From: Oscillospiraceae bacterium
GTDB lineage: Bacteria; Bacillota_A; Clostridia; Oscillospirales; Oscillospiraceae
NCBI GenBank assembly: GCA_015068055.1
Contig: SVLG01000082.1
Location: forward strand, 1 to 6,782
Length of the DNA: 6,782 nt
Direction: 5' to 3'
The translations under genes and the position numbers were made by a program. The notes beneath the pieces are model-generated. The model searched no databases. It was not told the origin of the DNA and worked only from the letters and a program-made list of their open reading frames with translations. Numbering within the stretch: the first letter of the stretch is position 1; each line of letters begins with the position of its first letter. Positions 5,060 through 6,782 of this stretch are shown piece after piece.

Positions 5060-5869
5060 TCACGCACGGGTGATGGCTCCGGAGAGGCAGTCGACATAAT
5101 ACCGATAGGTATCAGTGGATACCTCCCACATAGAGACAAGGGAGAGGATCTGTCCGGAGGCACGGAATTCATAGACCTGCCTGACGCCGGTAACTGCGTT
5201 GCACACGGTGCCGCTGGTGTTGCGGTAGTCAAGGAACTTTACCAGCGCGTCAGCGGCAGAAAAGCCATCATCTTCCCTTGCTGTGCTGTCAAGAGTGGAA
5301 AGGCAGATGCCGGAGAGGGAAACCAGCTTACCGTCTTCAAAGAGGAAAGAGAGCATACCGTTATACACGGCAATACCGTCCACATTACGCTGGGCCAAAA
5401 CAGAACCGGAGCCGGCGGAGAACTCCTTTTGGGTGAGAGTGTACCCAAATTCCTCGCAGAAGGACTCGCAAAACTCTGTAGGGGAAGAGATGCTGTGGGA
5501 TGATGGGACATAGTCAAAGGCACCGTTGCTGCGGAAGGTAAGCGTGCCATTTTTGCCCCGATAGGTATAGATACCGCCGCCCTGATGGATTCCTTCGCTT
5601 TCTTCCTCCAGAAGCCATGCGGCAATGGCGGCTTCCTGCTCCGCAGAGCGCTGCAGAGAAAGCGAATGGGGCGCGGCCTGCTCCAGAGAGAGACGGTCCT
5701 CTTCGGCCAGAGCAAGCCCGTTGGCTTCGTACAGCGTATAGATCTGTTCGCTCAGTCGCTGTTGGGCAGAATTGCGCTGCCAATGGAAATTGAGCAGAAG
5801 CACCAGCAAAAACAGGTTCAGCAGCGCCAGAATCAGTATGATGATGTTTTTCAGACGCTGCTTTTCCAT
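5060..5869 (-). CDS. YycI-like regulatory membrane protein of the WalRK system
   Basis: 269 residues, close to B. subtilis YycI (280). In Bacillus, YycI and YycH are single-pass membrane proteins whose outer domains bind the WalK sensor kinase and modulate its activity toward wall-hydrolase genes. Seen: a short basic N-terminus MEKQRLK, one transmembrane segment at about 8-28, then an extracytoplasmic domain, ending in WEVSTDTYRYYVDCLSGAI. This W...YYVD..SG ending is the kind expected of YycI/PepSY-like folds. Sequence conservation in this family is low, so the call rests on size, topology, the ending and position after a YycH-like gene and before murA/walJ. The ATG at 5869 has AAAGGAA 6 nt upstream (5876-5882). 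Only 18 nt separate it from the yycH stop, so the two are surely co-transcribed. Confidence 0.78.
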   Translation of the reverse strand: MEKQRLKNIIILILALLNLFLLVLLLNFHWQRNSAQQRLSEQIYTLYEANGLALAEEDRLSLEQAAPHSLSLQRSAEQEAAIAAWLLEEESEGIHQGGGIYTYRGKNGTLTFRSNGAFDYVPSSHSISSPTEFCESFCEEFGYTLTQKEFSAGSGSVLAQRNVDGIAVYNGMLSFLFEDGKLVSLSGICLSTLDSTAREDDGFSAADALVKFLDYRNTSGTVCNAVTGVRQVYEFRASGQILSLVSMWEVSTDTYRYYVDCLSGAITRA

Positions 5870-5887
5870 ACTTTGTTCCTTTCTTTT

Positions 5888-6782
5888 TCAGCGTGCCAGC
5901 CAGCCGGGCAGCAGCTGGGCGCTGCCGTTGTCCGCATAACCGATGGTCATGTAGGGCTGGACATAATTCTCCGCAATGGCGGCAGCCTGACGGGCCGGAA
6001 GGAGGGTGTGCAGATTTTCATTTACCGTGTACTGCCGCCAACGCAGGGTGAAGGCGGTGATGGTAGAGCCGGTGACGGTGACGGTCATGGCGGGGGCATC
6101 GTCAGAAAAGCTGACGGGCAGGGCGTTGACCAGATAGTCAAAGGAGAGAAGAAATCCATCGGCTGTGGTCTGGATGTGGGAGAGATAGAGCTGCGTGTCG
6201 GAAAATTCCCCGCCGGAGAACAGCGCCTCGGTCAGATTCCGCGCAGCCAGAACCGCGTCGGCGGCAGTGGGGATTTCCTCGGCAGAATAGACGTGAAAGA
6301 GGGAACTGGCGGTATTTTCATCGCCGGCATATTCGATGCTTCCGTCCGGGCGGACGCGCAGGGAACGGGGGGATTCCACAATAACCTCCGTTCCGTTGGA
6401 AAGACGGTAACGGGATTCGGTGTGGACGTTAAAATCCAGAAGGGCAAGAAGCTGATCGCTGTCAGAGGCGATAGCGGGAATAGCGGCGGCAACGGTTTGG
6501 GTGGAAACCGTGCTGCGGCGCAGCAGGGTATAGGGGTGGAGATGGGCATAGGCATCGCCGCCTTCAAAAGCAAAGAAGGTATCATTGGAGGTGTAGGCGG
6601 CAATGATCTCATGAAGGGCTGCAGAGGCAGCGGCCGTCTGGTAACGGCATACTGCTCCTTCTCCGTCCCAGAGATAGAGAATCAGGGTGTCAAACCCTTC
6701 ATCGGTCATCAGAATATAGCGGATGGGAGCGGGATGGGAGAGCGTTGCATCCAGTCGTCCTGTTACGATATCGGTGGAAAAG
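5888..6782 (-). CDS. YycH-like regulatory protein of the WalRK system, 5'-truncated by window edge
   Basis: The open frame runs off the right edge, leaving 297 C-terminal residues; B. subtilis YycH has 455, so the N-terminal membrane anchor is outside. The ATG at 6709 is not the true start: the frame stays open through the last 73 bases and has no ribosome binding site there. The visible part has the alternating hydrophobic/polar pattern of beta-rich extracytoplasmic domains. It includes a segment SLRVRPDGSIEYAG resembling the YycH strand-turn before its C-terminal domain, and LSHIQTTADGFLLSFDYLVNALPVSF, which fits the YycH C-terminal repeat. No enzyme motif or further membrane segment is seen. 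The call depends heavily on context (yycI-like, murA, walJ and rlmH downstream); walK and walR would be expected just beyond the edge. Confidence 0.72.
   Translation of the reverse strand, partial: FSTDIVTGRLDATLSHPAPIRYILMTDEGFDTLILYLWDGEGAVCRYQTAAASAALHEIIAAYTSNDTFFAFEGGDAYAHLHPYTLLRRSTVSTQTVAAAIPAIASDSDQLLALLDFNVHTESRYRLSNGTEVIVESPRSLRVRPDGSIEYAGDENTASSLFHVYSAEEIPTAADAVLAARNLTEALFSGGEFSDTQLYLSHIQTTADGFLLSFDYLVNALPVSFSDDAPAMTVTVTGSTITAFTLRWRQYTVNENLHTLLPARQAAAIAENYVQPYMTIGYADNGSAQLLPGWLAR

Noticed and set aside
3155..5503. A 782-codon open frame on the plus strand, antisense to walJ, murA and yycI
   Set aside because: It mirrors GC-rich coding DNA of clearly recognised families on the other strand, its translation is rich in A, G, D, H and V without domain motifs, and it crosses two intergenic gaps. 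Its openness is a codon-bias artefact.

Overview
The window reads as a chromosomal segment of a Firmicute of class Clostridia, most likely a fairly GC-rich member of the Oscillospiraceae/Eubacteriales. This rests on the remnant of the WalRK (YycFG) cluster (yycH, yycI, yycJ/walJ, rlmH), the PgcA-type phospho-sugar mutase, strong AGGAGG-like ribosome binding sites and TTG starts. The genus cannot be fixed from sequence reading alone. All eight recognisable genes lie on the minus strand, so transcription runs from high to low coordinates.

Layout in order of transcription: the C-terminal part of a YycH-like protein (cut by the right edge) and, 18 nt later, a YycI-like single-pass membrane protein. 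A 216-nt AT-rich gap follows, with a good extended -10 promoter and a leader of about 120 nt, and then murA, the first committed step of peptidoglycan synthesis. Next is a 229-nt gap packed with hairpins, then the metallo-beta-lactamase-fold protein WalJ/YycJ. WalJ overlaps rlmH (23S rRNA pseudouridine methyltransferase) by 4 nt as ATGA. After rlmH comes a near-consensus promoter and the azlC-azlD pair (branched-chain amino acid exporter), then a phospho-sugar mutase (PgcA type) cut by the left edge.

Functionally the right two thirds is a cell-envelope neighbourhood. YycH and YycI modulate the WalK sensor kinase (walRK would lie just beyond the right edge), MurA supplies UDP-GlcNAc-enolpyruvate, and WalJ is linked to coordination of wall synthesis with cell division. 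RlmH is a conserved passenger of this cluster. Compared with the Bacillus subtilis order (walR-walK-walH-walI-walJ-htrC-rlmH), murA is inserted between walI and walJ, and no htrC lies between walJ and rlmH. The left third looks like a separate unit for amino acid export and sugar-phosphate metabolism.

I see no mobile element, CRISPR array, tRNA or rRNA, and no obviously novel protein system. The least explained DNA is the murA-walJ gap, with four hairpins, two of which pair better on the strand opposite to the genes. Next are the murA leader, with a repeated octamer and a tiny reading frame, and a one-residue expansion of the MurA catalytic loop.
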